From contig NZ_CP010429.1 of the NCBI RefSeq assembly GCF_000974425.1, forward strand, positions 3,534,001 through 3,598,000: a stretch of DNA of 64,000 nucleotides. The letters run 5' to 3'. The translations under genes were made by a program, and so were the position numbers. Below, in pieces: positions 8,807 through 17,595 of this stretch (position 1 is its first letter; every line of letters starts with the position of its first letter). Origin of the DNA: Spirosoma radiotolerans. Lineage in GTDB: Bacteria; Bacteroidota; Bacteroidia; Cytophagales; Spirosomataceae. Under the pieces are notes generated by a model. It did not search any database. It was not told the origin of the DNA and saw only the letters and a program-made list of their open reading frames with translations.

Positions 8807-9922
8807 ATGCAGATTCGCTTCGCGTTTGAGGTAGTCCTGGCGTTGTCTATCATCAACATCGGCTTTTTTTCGGCCGGGCTGCTCTGGTTTACAAGCTACA
8901 ACCGGCAAGCTAACCGCTTTCTGGCGGGATTAATGACGGCTATCTCTTTCTGGCAGATTGACGGTTTTTTCCGGGTGTCGGGCTTATACAGACAAAACGC
9001 GGGGTTGTATTTCCTGCCTATTTTCTATTCGTTTGCCTTTGGGCCGCTTATTTATTTTTACGTCAAAAGTCTGACCAATAGCGATTTCCGGTTCGAACGA
9101 AAACACTGGTTGCATTTTTTGCCGGTTGCCATTCAAGCGTTGCTGTATATCTTCCTCACTTGCCAGTCCTACGAATTCAGAAACTGGTTTTGGGCAACGG
9201 TTCATTATCCGATCACTTACAGCATCGAGTTCGACGGTTCCTGGCTTTCCTTGCTGATTTACCTGATTTTATCCTTGCGGCTGCTCCGAAAGTATAGCCG
9301 CTATGTGCAGGAAAACTTCTCGGAAACCAGCCGGTTGACCTTACGGTGGCTTCAGGTTTTACTGGTGATATTGGCCGTGGTGTGCGTACAGTGGGCGGTC
9401 GAACTTATTCTGCGCGACGTTTTTCACTCCTTTTACCAATATGATTACTCATACTGGCTGCTTTGTCTGCTTCTGATTGTGCTGGGTGTGGCCGGTTTGA
9501 AGCAGGACAATTTAGCCAGCGTACAATTTAAAAATGATGCGGCAGCCGATAGTCCGATTAACCCGGTCAAAGTAGCCATCGACGTCAATCCAGACCATGT
9601 CGAGCGCATTCGCCGAGCCATGGATGTTGACAAACTGTACCTCAACCCCACCCTTACCCTAACCGAACTGGCCCAGCATGTCGATTTAAACCCAAAGGTT
9701 GTTTCGCAGGTCATTAACGCAGGGATTGGCAAGTCGTTCAATGATTTTGTAAACGACTATCGGGTTAGCGAAGTGAAACAGCGGTTGCGCTCAAATGACC
9801 TGGCTCGCCTTACTTTGCTGGGTATTGCGCTGGAATCAGGATTCAACTCAAAGACGACCTTTAACCGGATATTTCGGCAGCATACCGGGCAATCGCCCAG
9901 CGAGTTTGCCCAGCCCGACTAA
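8807..9922 (+). CDS. Membrane-bound AraC-family regulator
   Basis: A 371-residue protein with about seven hydrophobic helices in residues 1-235 and an AraC-type double helix-turn-helix in about 265-370 (the final helix pair includes GFNSKTTFNRIF and ends near TGQSPSEF). The layout suggests a regulator anchored in the inner membrane that senses a signal there and binds DNA with its cytoplasmic tail; such proteins are frequent in Bacteroidota. It begins four bases after the exonuclease stop, so the two may share a transcript without an obvious functional tie. Targets are unknown. Confidence 0.85.
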   Translation: MQIRFAFEVVLALSIINIGFFSAGLLWFTSYNRQANRFLAGLMTAISFWQIDGFFRVSGLYRQNAGLYFLPIFYSFAFGPLIYFYVKSLTNSDFRFERKHWLHFLPVAIQALLYIFLTCQSYEFRNWFWATVHYPITYSIEFDGSWLSLLIYLILSLRLLRKYSRYVQENFSETSRLTLRWLQVLLVILAVVCVQWAVELILRDVFHSFYQYDYSYWLLCLLLIVLGVAGLKQDNLASVQFKNDAAADSPINPVKVAIDVNPDHVERIRRAMDVDKLYLNPTLTLTELAQHVDLNPKVVSQVINAGIGKSFNDFVNDYRVSEVKQRLRSNDLARLTLLGIALESGFNSKTTFNRIFRQHTGQSPSEFAQPD

Positions 9923-10025
9923 GCCCAAATCATCCGTTGGGACGTCCCAATCCTATTCTGGGGCGCTTATGGCTACCTGAACTCCCACCTTTGTATCGTT
10001 CAAACGAATTAAACACGTTCCAACG

Positions 10026-10538
10026 ATGCGCCCATTTATTCTCCTCCTCACAACCCTTGTCACTGGCCTGTTCATTGGCCCAATTGCCACCGCTCAACGT
10101 CGGGATTCAGGCTGGTCAGACAGAAGCCGACTACTACCCGACAAGCTCCGGTCGTTACCGGTTGGGCTTACGCTTTGGCATACCAACAACCCCTGCGTTC
10201 CTACGCTGGAAGGCGATACCTATTACTGGAAACATGCCACGATGGTTCGCGCTGAAGTTAGCGACCTCGAACTGGTTGAAGCAGGTAGTTTTATCTGGTA
10301 CGACTCAACGGGATGGCATCCCAACCTGCAATACGATACTAACCTGTTCGCCGAAAAATTTGACTGCCCAAAAGGACAATTAAAAAAGGATCAGACCTAC
10401 ACGTTCGGTAAAAACTGGCGATTTGGCAAAAAGGCCTACGGGGGCGATGCCTTATGGTACATCATCGCGCGAGATCGCTCAGGAAAATTATACAAAGGCT
10501 ACGGCCTGATCGAAACGGAAGGAAAACTCAATAATTAA
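10026..10538 (+). CDS. Secreted hypothetical protein
   Basis: A 170-residue protein with a clean Sec signal peptide (residues 1-23, ending ATA-Q). The rest is a compact globular region rich in Trp and Tyr (LWHTNNPC, YYWKHA, FIWYDSTGW, ALWYIIARDR), resembling a beta-sandwich. I do not recognise the family. It is 26 bp upstream of the YceI gene on the same strand, so the two exported proteins are probably co-transcribed. Confidence 0.7.
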   Translation: MRPFILLLTTLVTGLFIGPIATAQRRDSGWSDRSRLLPDKLRSLPVGLTLWHTNNPCVPTLEGDTYYWKHATMVRAEVSDLELVEAGSFIWYDSTGWHPNLQYDTNLFAEKFDCPKGQLKKDQTYTFGKNWRFGKKAYGGDALWYIIARDRSGKLYKGYGLIETEGKLNN

Positions 10539-10564
10539 TCAACTCATTCAAACCAAATACGTCC

Positions 10565-11161
10565 ATGAAAACGCTTACAAACCTCATCTCCGTCTTTGTT
10601 TTCGTACTCGCCCTATCGACCTCCTCTCGGGCCCAGAGCCAATCCTTCAACATTGACCCTGACGCCAGTCAACTTACCTGGACGGGTTATGCCGAAGTGG
10701 GTTCATGGGCACCCACCGGCACACTGCGTCTGGCCAAAGGATACGTAACCCGAACGGGCAACCAGATCAGCAGCGCCACAATGACGATGGATATGACCAG
10801 CATTCAACACGAAAATGACCGGCTGCAAGCGCACCTTCGGGATGAAGCGTTCTTCGATGTGGCTCGTTTTCCAACGGCTACCTTTGTTTTGCGGTCGCTA
10901 TCCGGCACCACGGCTACGGGACAACTCACGCTGAAAGGTGTTACGAAGCCCGTTTCGTTTCCCGTTACCATTAGTCCGGATGGCGCTGGTCTACGCATCA
11001 AAGGCCGGGCGCTCATTGACCGGACTCAGTTCGGGATCCGGTATAATTCGACAAGTTTCTTCGCCGATCTGGGCGACCAGGCGATCAAAAACGAATTTTC
11101 GTTACAATTCGATGTGCTTGCCAAACCGGTGGTGCCGGCCAAACGAAGTGCTTCGCGTTAA
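10565..11161 (+). CDS. YceI family periplasmic protein
   Basis: A 198-residue exported protein. A signal peptide covers about residues 1-23; the YceI lipocalin-like barrel follows, with the typical opening DPDASQLTWTGY, the core AHLRDEAFFDVARFPTATF and the later LTLKGVTKPVSFPV. Members bind polyisoprenoid or other lipids in the periplasm. The gene follows the hypothetical exported protein closely and converges with the site-2 protease gene. The function here is inferred from family only. Confidence 0.9.
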   Translation: MKTLTNLISVFVFVLALSTSSRAQSQSFNIDPDASQLTWTGYAEVGSWAPTGTLRLAKGYVTRTGNQISSATMTMDMTSIQHENDRLQAHLRDEAFFDVARFPTATFVLRSLSGTTATGQLTLKGVTKPVSFPVTISPDGAGLRIKGRALIDRTQFGIRYNSTSFFADLGDQAIKNEFSLQFDVLAKPVVPAKRSASR

Positions 11162-11189
11162 GAGCTAAAACGGAAGCGCAGCCAGCAGC

Positions 11190-12341
11190 TTAGTATACAA
11201 ACGGACGGGGGCTAAAACACAGGACAAAAACAACCAGCGCCAGCCACCCCAACAACTGCCGTTTACCATTAAGCGGCTCCTCAAGTTCAGTTTCTGGGTG
11301 GTAAATCCCCAGGAATCGTCCTAATACGAAGGCGAACGCTAGAAATCCAGAGTACCCTTCGATATCCGGCCGCACCCAAACGACCACCAACTGAGTAGCG
11401 ACAACGCTGAGTGTAATGATCAGGGATGTCATCCGGTTTTCACTGATCCGCGAAAAAGCCAGATACAGGAAGCCAATGTATAGACCAAAATTGCCCAACT
11501 CCGAATAAAAAGCTTCGTCGGTTGGAACGGCAAAATCGCTTGGCTTAAACACACCCAACCCAGCGTAAAAGGCAAAAGCGGTAAATAATATAGGCGATAC
11601 CCATTGGAACCGCTTGCGGCCAATGAGGGCATACAAAATGTGGCCACCGTCTAACTGCCCGATGGGAATGAGGTTCAATGACGTGAAGAACAAAGCCAGG
11701 TAACCCGCCATCAGATATGGATAATGAACCATTTCGTATGGATGCGGCACGCGGGCAGGATCGGCTACGTGGTTTTTGAAGAAATTAAAGAGCAAATTAT
11801 CACCGAGAGCAAGGGGGGCAACGTCTTTCGGCAAATTCTGATACGCATAACGGCCATAGTCGAGCCCCCATTTCTGATATTCCGGGTGGATGGTGAAGAT
11901 AAATTCGGGGGGCGGCAAATGCGTAAACCCATACCAGAGCACAACCAGCGCCAGGGCAAAACCAGCCAGTGGACCAGCAATACCAATATCGAAGTATTTC
12001 TGACGGCTGTTGATGTAGTCTTTGATCCGAATGAACGCTCCCAGCGTACCAATACTTTGCCCAATACCAATCCACAACGGAATATAGAAAGGCAATGTAA
12101 CCCGCACGTGGTTGGCTTTTGCCGTAAAATAATGGCCAAACTCATGAACAGTCAAAATGGCCAGAAAAGGGATCGAAAAGTTAAATCCCTCCACAAACTC
12201 CGCCCAACCGAGCGTTTTCATTCCCTCAATTGGTATGAACAGACGTCCAAACATCCACTCGGCTCCCGCCATGGTGGTCGTAATCAGGGTAATTAAAAAA
12301 AGACCTCCGTGGAGGAGGTAGGTACGGGTACGTGGGCTCAT
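11190..12341 (-). CDS. Site-2 protease family membrane metalloprotease
   Basis: A 383-residue polytopic protein with the zinc motif HEFGH at residues 66-70 inside a hydrophobic segment, and the third ligand in GQLDGGHILY near residue 228. These define the S2P/RseP superfamily, which cuts transmembrane substrates in regulated proteolysis. No PDZ domain is visible, so it belongs to the shorter PDZ-less group. Its start codon falls inside the outer edge of a 28-bp inverted repeat (12340-12421), which may shape its expression. The HAD phosphatase gene lies just upstream on the same strand. Confidence 0.88.
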   Translation of the reverse strand: MSPRTRTYLLHGGLFLITLITTTMAGAEWMFGRLFIPIEGMKTLGWAEFVEGFNFSIPFLAILTVHEFGHYFTAKANHVRVTLPFYIPLWIGIGQSIGTLGAFIRIKDYINSRQKYFDIGIAGPLAGFALALVVLWYGFTHLPPPEFIFTIHPEYQKWGLDYGRYAYQNLPKDVAPLALGDNLLFNFFKNHVADPARVPHPYEMVHYPYLMAGYLALFFTSLNLIPIGQLDGGHILYALIGRKRFQWVSPILFTAFAFYAGLGVFKPSDFAVPTDEAFYSELGNFGLYIGFLYLAFSRISENRMTSLIITLSVVATQLVVVWVRPDIEGYSGFLAFAFVLGRFLGIYHPETELEEPLNGKRQLLGWLALVVFVLCFSPRPFVY

Positions 12342-12421
12342 TTATGATGTCGGATGTATGATATAGGATGTATGATGTATGGCTAGTCGTCGGCCTATAT
12401 CATACATCCAACATCATAAAT
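12340..12421. repeat. 28-bp inverted repeat overlapping start and stop codons
   Basis: Arms 12340-12367 and 12394-12421 match in 27 of 28 positions, with a 26-base loop. The left arm overlaps the start codon of the protease gene (12339-12341) and the right arm covers the stop of the HAD gene (12414). The unit GGATGTATGAT is also repeated directly within the left half. It may be a terminator for the HAD gene or a translational switch for the protease gene. Confidence 0.7.
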
Positions 12422-13079
12422 CTTTTAGATAGTCAATTATTGTCAACGGCGGCTGTACGTGTTCGGCCTGAATACCTAACCCGGCAGCAGCCTTGATGTT
12501 CGCAGCATTATCGTCAAAAAAAGCGGTTTCTTCGGCAACCAGTCCACCTTCAGACAGCACATGCTGATAGATTTCGGGCGATGGTTTTGCCAGACGAACC
12601 TCGTAGGAGTAAAACACCCGTTCGAAAAGCTCCTCCAGCGGTGGCTGCCCCATACCCGTCAACACGCTATTTACCTTGCGGATATGAATCGGACTGGTGT
12701 TGCTTAGCAGGAACAGGCGATACCCCGATTTCAATTCTTTGATCCGCTCAATGCGTTCAATCGGCAAGTCGAGAAGGATGGTATTCCAGGCGGTGTCGAT
12801 TACCTCATCGGCCCATTGGTCTGATGACACCGTTTCAGAACCCGGTTCGCTGGCCCGGTTTTTCAGCAGCGTTCGCACGTGCGTCCGAAAGGCATCATCA
12901 TCGATCAGGCCGGTTTCATACTGCCCAACGATGTCGTGTTGCATCCAAAGTTCCCGCACCTGCTCTTCGGGCAGGTTGGCCAGCATGGCAAAGTTGCGAA
13001 TGGGAGCGGTCAGATCTATCGGGATGATCACATCGCCGAGGTCGAAAATAAGGTTTTTAAGCGTTGATGTATTGAGCAT
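12414..13079 (-). CDS. HAD-superfamily phosphatase (YihX-like)
   Basis: A 221-residue HAD-IA hydrolase. Motif I is FDLGDVI near the N-terminus, motif II LLSNTS, motif III Lys in AKPSPEIY and motif IV FFDDNAANI, all intact. Close relatives dephosphorylate small sugar phosphates such as glucose 1-phosphate. The start at 13079 leaves motif I a few residues from the N-terminus, as usual; an upstream ATG at 13109 would add ten residues. It shares its strand with the site-2 protease gene. Confidence 0.88.
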   Translation of the reverse strand: MLNTSTLKNLIFDLGDVIIPIDLTAPIRNFAMLANLPEEQVRELWMQHDIVGQYETGLIDDDAFRTHVRTLLKNRASEPGSETVSSDQWADEVIDTAWNTILLDLPIERIERIKELKSGYRLFLLSNTSPIHIRKVNSVLTGMGQPPLEELFERVFYSYEVRLAKPSPEIYQHVLSEGGLVAEETAFFDDNAANIKAAAGLGIQAEHVQPPLTIIDYLKDL

Positions 13080-13165
13080 AACCTGCACGTATAGCGTCGG
13101 TTCGGGCATTAGGTAAACCGGAAGCCAAAGATAACGTTAGATTTGCAGACAAACGGTGAAACAGG

Positions 13166-14370
13166 ATGGCAAAGTTGACGGTAAAGAACGTCGGCCCGAT
13201 CAAAGAGGCTGAGTTAGAGGTGAAGAAGCATACCGTATTTATCGGCCCGCAGGGTTCGGGGAAAAGTACGCTTGCGAAGTTGATTGCAATCCTATCATCA
13301 AGGAAGTCAGGTAAGTTCACTCGTGAAACATTTAGGGATTATAACATACATAATTACATTACTCCTAACTCAACAGTATCATTTTATAGTAGCCGTTTTC
13401 AAGCAATTATACGTGATGGTAGTCTAACTTATAGTGTGTTAGATGACGAAGGAAAGGTATTAGCTCAAGATTCAGCACTCCCAGATATCGAATCAAAGCC
13501 TGCCGATTGGCCAACTGATCAAGGCGACATGTTGGAAGCTTTACAAAAAATATCTGAACTTACGCCTGATATTCAAACCTCTGAATTATTGAAAAACTTA
13601 CTCAGCAGAATAAAAAAACTTCCCAATGTGTGGCGCTCTTCAGGCGCGATAGTAGAAGAGTACATTCCATCTGAACGAATGTTACTTTCTGTGCTTTCAA
13701 ACTCGCTATGGAGCTTAGTGAACGCACATGTAGATTTCCCTGCAACTATTCTTGCTTTTGCCAGTAAATTTGAAAGCGTTCGCAACCAGATTGTAGACTT
13801 TCATATTCCATTTCTAAATATCACTTTCGAACATATTCAAGGTAAAGACATTTTAATACACGCAAACGGCAGAATTGACCTAAATCAAAGTGCAAGCGGC
13901 TACCAATCAATATTCCTTTATTAATGGTTGTTGAACAGTTGCGAATACAGTACAGTCGTCGCTTCATCATCGAAGAACCCGAGCTCAACCTTTACCCTAC
14001 CGCTCAAAAAAACCTAATATACAGCTTAATGGGTGGTCTCCAACCCGACGTTAATTACCAGGATGCAGAATGGGTTATCACAACGCATAGCCCTTATGTG
14101 CTCAGCTCATTTAACACGTTGATGCTGGCGTACAAGGTGGCGCAACGCAGTGAGGAATTACGGGCAGAAGTTGAGAGAATCATACCGGCTCGGTGCTGGA
14201 TCAATCCCAATGATTTTGCCGCTTATTACGTAGATGGCGGTACAGTTCGAAGCATTATCAGTGAGAAAACCGGATTGATTGCCGATAACGAACTCGACGA
14301 TGTTTCGGAAGACTTAGCCGGAGAACAGGACCAATTACTCGAACTTAGCCGTAGCGTACCCCGTGATTGA
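13166..14370 (+). pseudogene. ABC/AAA-type ATPase, frameshifted
   Basis: Two adjoining frames (13166-13924 and 13924-14370) together give a normal 401-residue SMC/OLD-like ATPase. The first has Walker A GPQGSGKST near residue 32; the second has Walker B FIIEEPELNLYP and the switch TTHSPYVLSSF. At 13912-13916 the reading ends QSIFLY-stop; one extra C would give Q-S-I-F-P-L-L-M-V-V and continue without a missing residue, so a single-base loss in a C-run is the likely cause. The central part is more AT-rich than the neighbours, suggesting transfer. It overlaps the next gene by 8 bp. Such ATPase-nuclease pairs are common in anti-phage defence, but no known system is matched with certainty. Confidence 0.75.
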
Positions 14371-14743
14371 TACTATCCGACAAACATTCCCAAAAATTCA
14401 GGAAAACAATTGCTTACAAACCCTTACGGATTCCGAATTCTGCATTTATGATACGGATAAAGGTCGGTGTACAATCCAGAGTGATCTTGGTGGCATAAAA
14501 CATTTTACGATTGAGAACCCGACACAACGTAACCTCCACTTTCTGGCCATAGATAAATGTCTTTTTCTGGATAGTGATGGTACTCAACGCTGCGACTGCG
14601 CCGTTTTCGATAGTAAAACATTTTGCTTCATCGAAATAAAGGAAGTCGATCACGCTGCCCGTCGAGCAGAACAACTTCGTAAGGCGAAAGAGCAACTTAA
14701 GACAACGATTTTATACTTTCAGGAGCAGTTAGAATTTAAATAA
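14363..14743 (+). CDS. PD-(D/E)XK-like nuclease partner, probably truncated by frameshift
   Basis: As it stands it encodes 126 residues. The segment near residues 78-94 holds an Asp (RCDCAVFD), a short turn and FCFIEIKE, which fits the Asp-x(n)-Glu-x-Lys core of PD-(D/E)XK nucleases. Helix-rich RRAEQLRKAKEQLK follows. After the stop at 14741-14743 a different frame reads on as open sequence to a stop at 14878-14880 (about 45 more residues). One more A in the A-run at 14737-14739 would join them into a 172-residue protein. It starts inside the ATPase gene end, showing a coupled pair. The nuclease call is an inference from the motif. Confidence 0.6.
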   Translation: MIDTIRQTFPKIQENNCLQTLTDSEFCIYDTDKGRCTIQSDLGGIKHFTIENPTQRNLHFLAIDKCLFLDSDGTQRCDCAVFDSKTFCFIEIKEVDHAARRAEQLRKAKEQLKTTILYFQEQLEFK

Positions 14744-14874
14744 AGCGGATTGAAGCCTATGCTTGTGTTGGCCGTACGACAGCAAGGTCCACCCGACAGG
14801 CAACCGACCTCAATGATCAACTGGAATTTGCCGAGTTAGGCGCGGCCTTATACCACGGAAATATTAAACGCTTC

Positions 14875-14928
14875 GCCTAAACGAACGAAGCCGCCAGGGG
14901 ATTTCCTGGCGGCTTCGTTCGTTTAGGC
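14875..14928. terminator. Perfect 24-bp inverted repeat after the ATPase-nuclease pair
   Basis: Arms 14875-14898 and 14905-14928 are exact reverse complements with a 6-base loop. The left arm overlaps the last codons of the extended nuclease frame (stop 14878-14880), and accA ends at 14959 on the other strand. It is probably a bidirectional terminator between convergent units. Confidence 0.75.
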
Positions 14929-14958
14929 AACGGCCAATCTGGAGATTAGCCCGGACAC

Positions 14959-15927
14959 TTATTCCAGAACAACACCCATTTCACAGAATTTGTCAATGCG
15001 TTGATTGATTCGTTCCTGTGGGTCGATGGCGTTTAGTTGTTCAATGGCATTCAGAATAACTTCTTTCAGATGGTTGGCCATGGCCTGATGGTCATTATGA
15101 GCACCACCCAGCGGTTCCTCCACAATTTCATCCACCAGTTTGTTCATCTGCATATCACGGGCCGTTAGCTTCATGGCTTCGGCAGCCTGTTCTTTAAAGT
15201 CCCAGCTACGCCACAGAATGGTCGAACAGTTTTCGGGCGAAATAACAGAGTACCAGGTATTTTCGAGCATAAATACCTTATCGCCGATGGCGATACCCAG
15301 CGCACCACCCGAAGCGCCTTCGCCAATCACGATGCAAATAACGGGCACCGTCAGCATAAACATTTCTTTCAGGTTGCGGGCAATCGCTTCTCCCTGCCCG
15401 CGCTCTTCGGCTTCCAGACCCGGAAACGCACCAGGGGTGTCGATCAGCGTAACGATAGGCTTGTTAAACTTCTCGGCCAGTTTCATTAGGCGCAGGGCTT
15501 TCCGATAGCCTTCGGGGTTGGGCATACCAAAGTTCCGGTACTGGCGCTGCTTGGTGTTCCGCCCCTTTTGCTGACCGATGATCATCACGGTTTGGCCCGG
15601 TTCGCCGGCACGGCCCAGTTCGCAGAAGCCGCCGACCATCGCTGGGTCGTCGCGAACAGTACGGTCGCCGTGCAGTTCGATAAACTGATCGCACATGAGC
15701 GAAATGTAATCGAGCGTATAGGGACGATCTGGATGCCGCGATAGTTGGACGCGCTGCCAGCGGGTAAGATTCTGAAAAATTTCCCGTCGCAGTTTATCAA
15801 TGCTCTGTTCCAGCACGTTAACCGCTTCACTGACATCCACGTTGCTGGTTTGCGCTAATTTCTTAGTCTCCTCCAGCCGGGCTTCAAGGTCAGCAATGGG
15901 TTTTTCAAAGTCAAGGTATGTTCTCAT
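14959..15927 (-). CDS. accA: Acetyl-CoA carboxylase carboxyltransferase subunit alpha
   Basis: Forms, with AccD, the carboxyltransferase that moves the carboxyl group from biotin to acetyl-CoA to give malonyl-CoA for fatty-acid synthesis. The 322-residue length is normal. Family landmarks are the N-terminal helical region ([14 protein letters not shown]), [11 protein letters not shown], the oxyanion region [15 protein letters not shown] and [12 protein letters not shown]. The start at 15927 ([10 protein letters not shown]) was chosen because the frame upstream lies in a repeat and is unlike AccA. accD and the biotin carboxylase genes are not nearby. Confidence 0.96.
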   Translation of the reverse strand: MRTYLDFEKPIADLEARLEETKKLAQTSNVDVSEAVNVLEQSIDKLRREIFQNLTRWQRVQLSRHPDRPYTLDYISLMCDQFIELHGDRTVRDDPAMVGGFCELGRAGEPGQTVMIIGQQKGRNTKQRQYRNFGMPNPEGYRKALRLMKLAEKFNKPIVTLIDTPGAFPGLEAEERGQGEAIARNLKEMFMLTVPVICIVIGEGASGGALGIAIGDKVFMLENTWYSVISPENCSTILWRSWDFKEQAAEAMKLTARDMQMNKLVDEIVEEPLGGAHNDHQAMANHLKEVILNAIEQLNAIDPQERINQRIDKFCEMGVVLE

Positions 15928-15958
15928 GTATGATGATGACCGGGTCGCCGGTACGATT

Positions 15959-16027
15959 ATGACTGCTGAGGTAGACATGATAAAAGCAGCCCGCAGCCTC
16001 ATCCATCATGCCTACCTCAGCAGTCAT
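15959..16027. terminator. Inverted repeat between beta-CASP gene and accA
   Basis: Arms 15959-15974 and 16012-16027 are perfect over 16 bp, and pairing extends inward over six more bases past one mismatch. It begins three bases beyond the stop of the minus-strand beta-CASP gene, so it probably ends that transcript ahead of accA, though it has no strong T-run. Confidence 0.6.
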
Positions 16028-16030
16028 CCT

Positions 16031-17461
16031 TTATAAGTCAAAACTTTCGCCCTTCTTCGGGATAATAACCTGTGGGAAACCTTCTTCGGCCAGCGTGGCC
16101 TTAAACGACTCCATGCTTTCGTATTCGCCGTGAACAAGGAAAATATTTTTGAGCGTTTCGGGCGACTGCATCCGCACAAAATTGATCAGGTCATTGCGGT
16201 CACCATGACCGCTGAAAACGTCAATTTTTTCAACATTGGCCAGCACCTGGTGGTCTGTGCCTTTAATACTGAGGGTCTGCTGGCCATTCAGTAGGCGCCA
16301 GCCGAGCGTACCTTCAGCACAATAGCCAATGATCAAGATCGTCGCATACGGATTGCTGATGTTTTCAGCCACGTGGTATTCGACCCGACCGCCCTGCACC
16401 ATGCCCGATGAGGAGATGATAATGCAGGGTTCAGCAAAATTGGAGACCGCTTTGCTGGCCTTTGATGATTCCAGGAACTGGAAATTCTGAAAATCGAACA
16501 ACGTTTCGTTCTCCTTATAAAACTCCCTGGCTTCCTTATTTAACATGCTAATGTGCTGCATGTAAATTTTGGTACTCTCGAACCCCATGGGGCTGTCCGA
16601 AAAGACCCGGATAGGCGGAAAATTTCGCTCCGTGTATAACCGATTAAGTGTATACAGCAGCGCCTGTGTCCGGCCAACGCTGAACGACGGAATAATAAGC
16701 CGCCCCGGAATGTCGATGCAGGTGCGCTGAATAATATCAGCCAGGGCATCTTCGGGCGTCATCTGGTTCTCATGAAGGCGGTTTCCGTAGGTACTTTCGC
16801 AAACCAGGTAATCAACGGCGGGCACCGTAGCCGGGTCGACTAAAAGCGGGTAATTTTTCCGCCCAATATCACCCGAAAAGCAAATACTTTTTCGCTCGCC
16901 GTTTTCCATCACATTGATAACAATGTGCGCTGCCCCGAGTAAGTGGCCTGCCGGAATGAACGTCACATCGACGCCATCGGCAACCCTGAACTTGCGGTTG
17001 AAGCCAATGGGGACAACATTCTCCATTGTTTCCCGAACCTGCTTGTCTAAAAACAAGTCCTTCTGCATCTGCAGCTGCCGATCTTTCACCCGCTGTTTTT
17101 TGCTGGCGTTCAGCTCGTTGATGCGCTTTTGATTGAGCGATGCGGAGTCTTTAAGCAGCACATTAGTCAGGGCGAACGTGGGCTCCGTACAGAGTATCTG
17201 GCCTTCGTAGCCTTCACGATATAAATTGGGCAAATTACCCGAGTGATCCACGTGGGCGTGGGTCAGCAGAACCAGATTTATACTTGATGCCTCAAACGGA
17301 AAAAATCCCGGATGAGTAACGGCGGGGGGTGTTTGACCGTTTGAACCAGAGCGCTCCAGATCGGAACCACAGTCAATCAGGATGCGGTAATCATCCTCCA
17401 GTTCCAGCAGATACATACTGCCAGTTACTTGCCGGGCCGCCCCCAAAAATGATAATTTCAT
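16031..17461 (-). CDS. Beta-CASP metallo-beta-lactamase-fold ribonuclease
   Basis: A 476-residue member of the RNA-processing exonuclease family related to CPSF-73/Ysh1. The zinc-binding HAHVDH lies at residues 68-73; later motifs FSGDIG, CESTYGNR, SFSVGRTQALL, a Ser-rich SSSGMVQGGR and the C-terminal GHGD and VHGEYE complete the beta-CASP set. It should act as a metal-dependent endo- or exoribonuclease in the cytosol. The ATG at 17461 puts the start at the conserved MKLSFLGAARQVTGS; a longer frame to 17539 has no family match. It is divergent from the PBP4 gene. Confidence 0.92.
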   Translation of the reverse strand: MKLSFLGAARQVTGSMYLLELEDDYRILIDCGSDLERSGSNGQTPPAVTHPGFFPFEASSINLVLLTHAHVDHSGNLPNLYREGYEGQILCTEPTFALTNVLLKDSASLNQKRINELNASKKQRVKDRQLQMQKDLFLDKQVRETMENVVPIGFNRKFRVADGVDVTFIPAGHLLGAAHIVINVMENGERKSICFSGDIGRKNYPLLVDPATVPAVDYLVCESTYGNRLHENQMTPEDALADIIQRTCIDIPGRLIIPSFSVGRTQALLYTLNRLYTERNFPPIRVFSDSPMGFESTKIYMQHISMLNKEAREFYKENETLFDFQNFQFLESSKASKAVSNFAEPCIIISSSGMVQGGRVEYHVAENISNPYATILIIGYCAEGTLGWRLLNGQQTLSIKGTDHQVLANVEKIDVFSGHGDRNDLINFVRMQSPETLKNIFLVHGEYESMESFKATLAEEGFPQVIIPKKGESFDL

Positions 17462-17526
17462 GCGTGCAACTTTAACTATTCGGTGTCGTTTATTCGATAT
17501 CTTAGGATAGGTGCTTTTAACGCAAG

Positions 17527-17553
17527 TTGGGTGGCGCAAACTTCGTAAGTTTG
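17527..17553 (+). promoter_or_regulatory. Promoter for dacB-like gene
   Basis: TTG at 17527-17529 and TAAGTTTG at 17546-17553, spaced by 16 bases, fit the Bacteroidota promoter consensus with a slightly short spacer. The coding start is 43 bases downstream of the -7 box. Confidence 0.5.
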
Positions 17554-17595
17554 CAAAAGTACGAAATAGCCGTTGAATCGCCTAACTGTTCCTGA

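Noticed and set aside
11724..12296. Plus-strand 190-residue frame over the site-2 protease gene
   Set aside because: Opposite strand of a gene with intact zinc motifs; composition is not protein-like.
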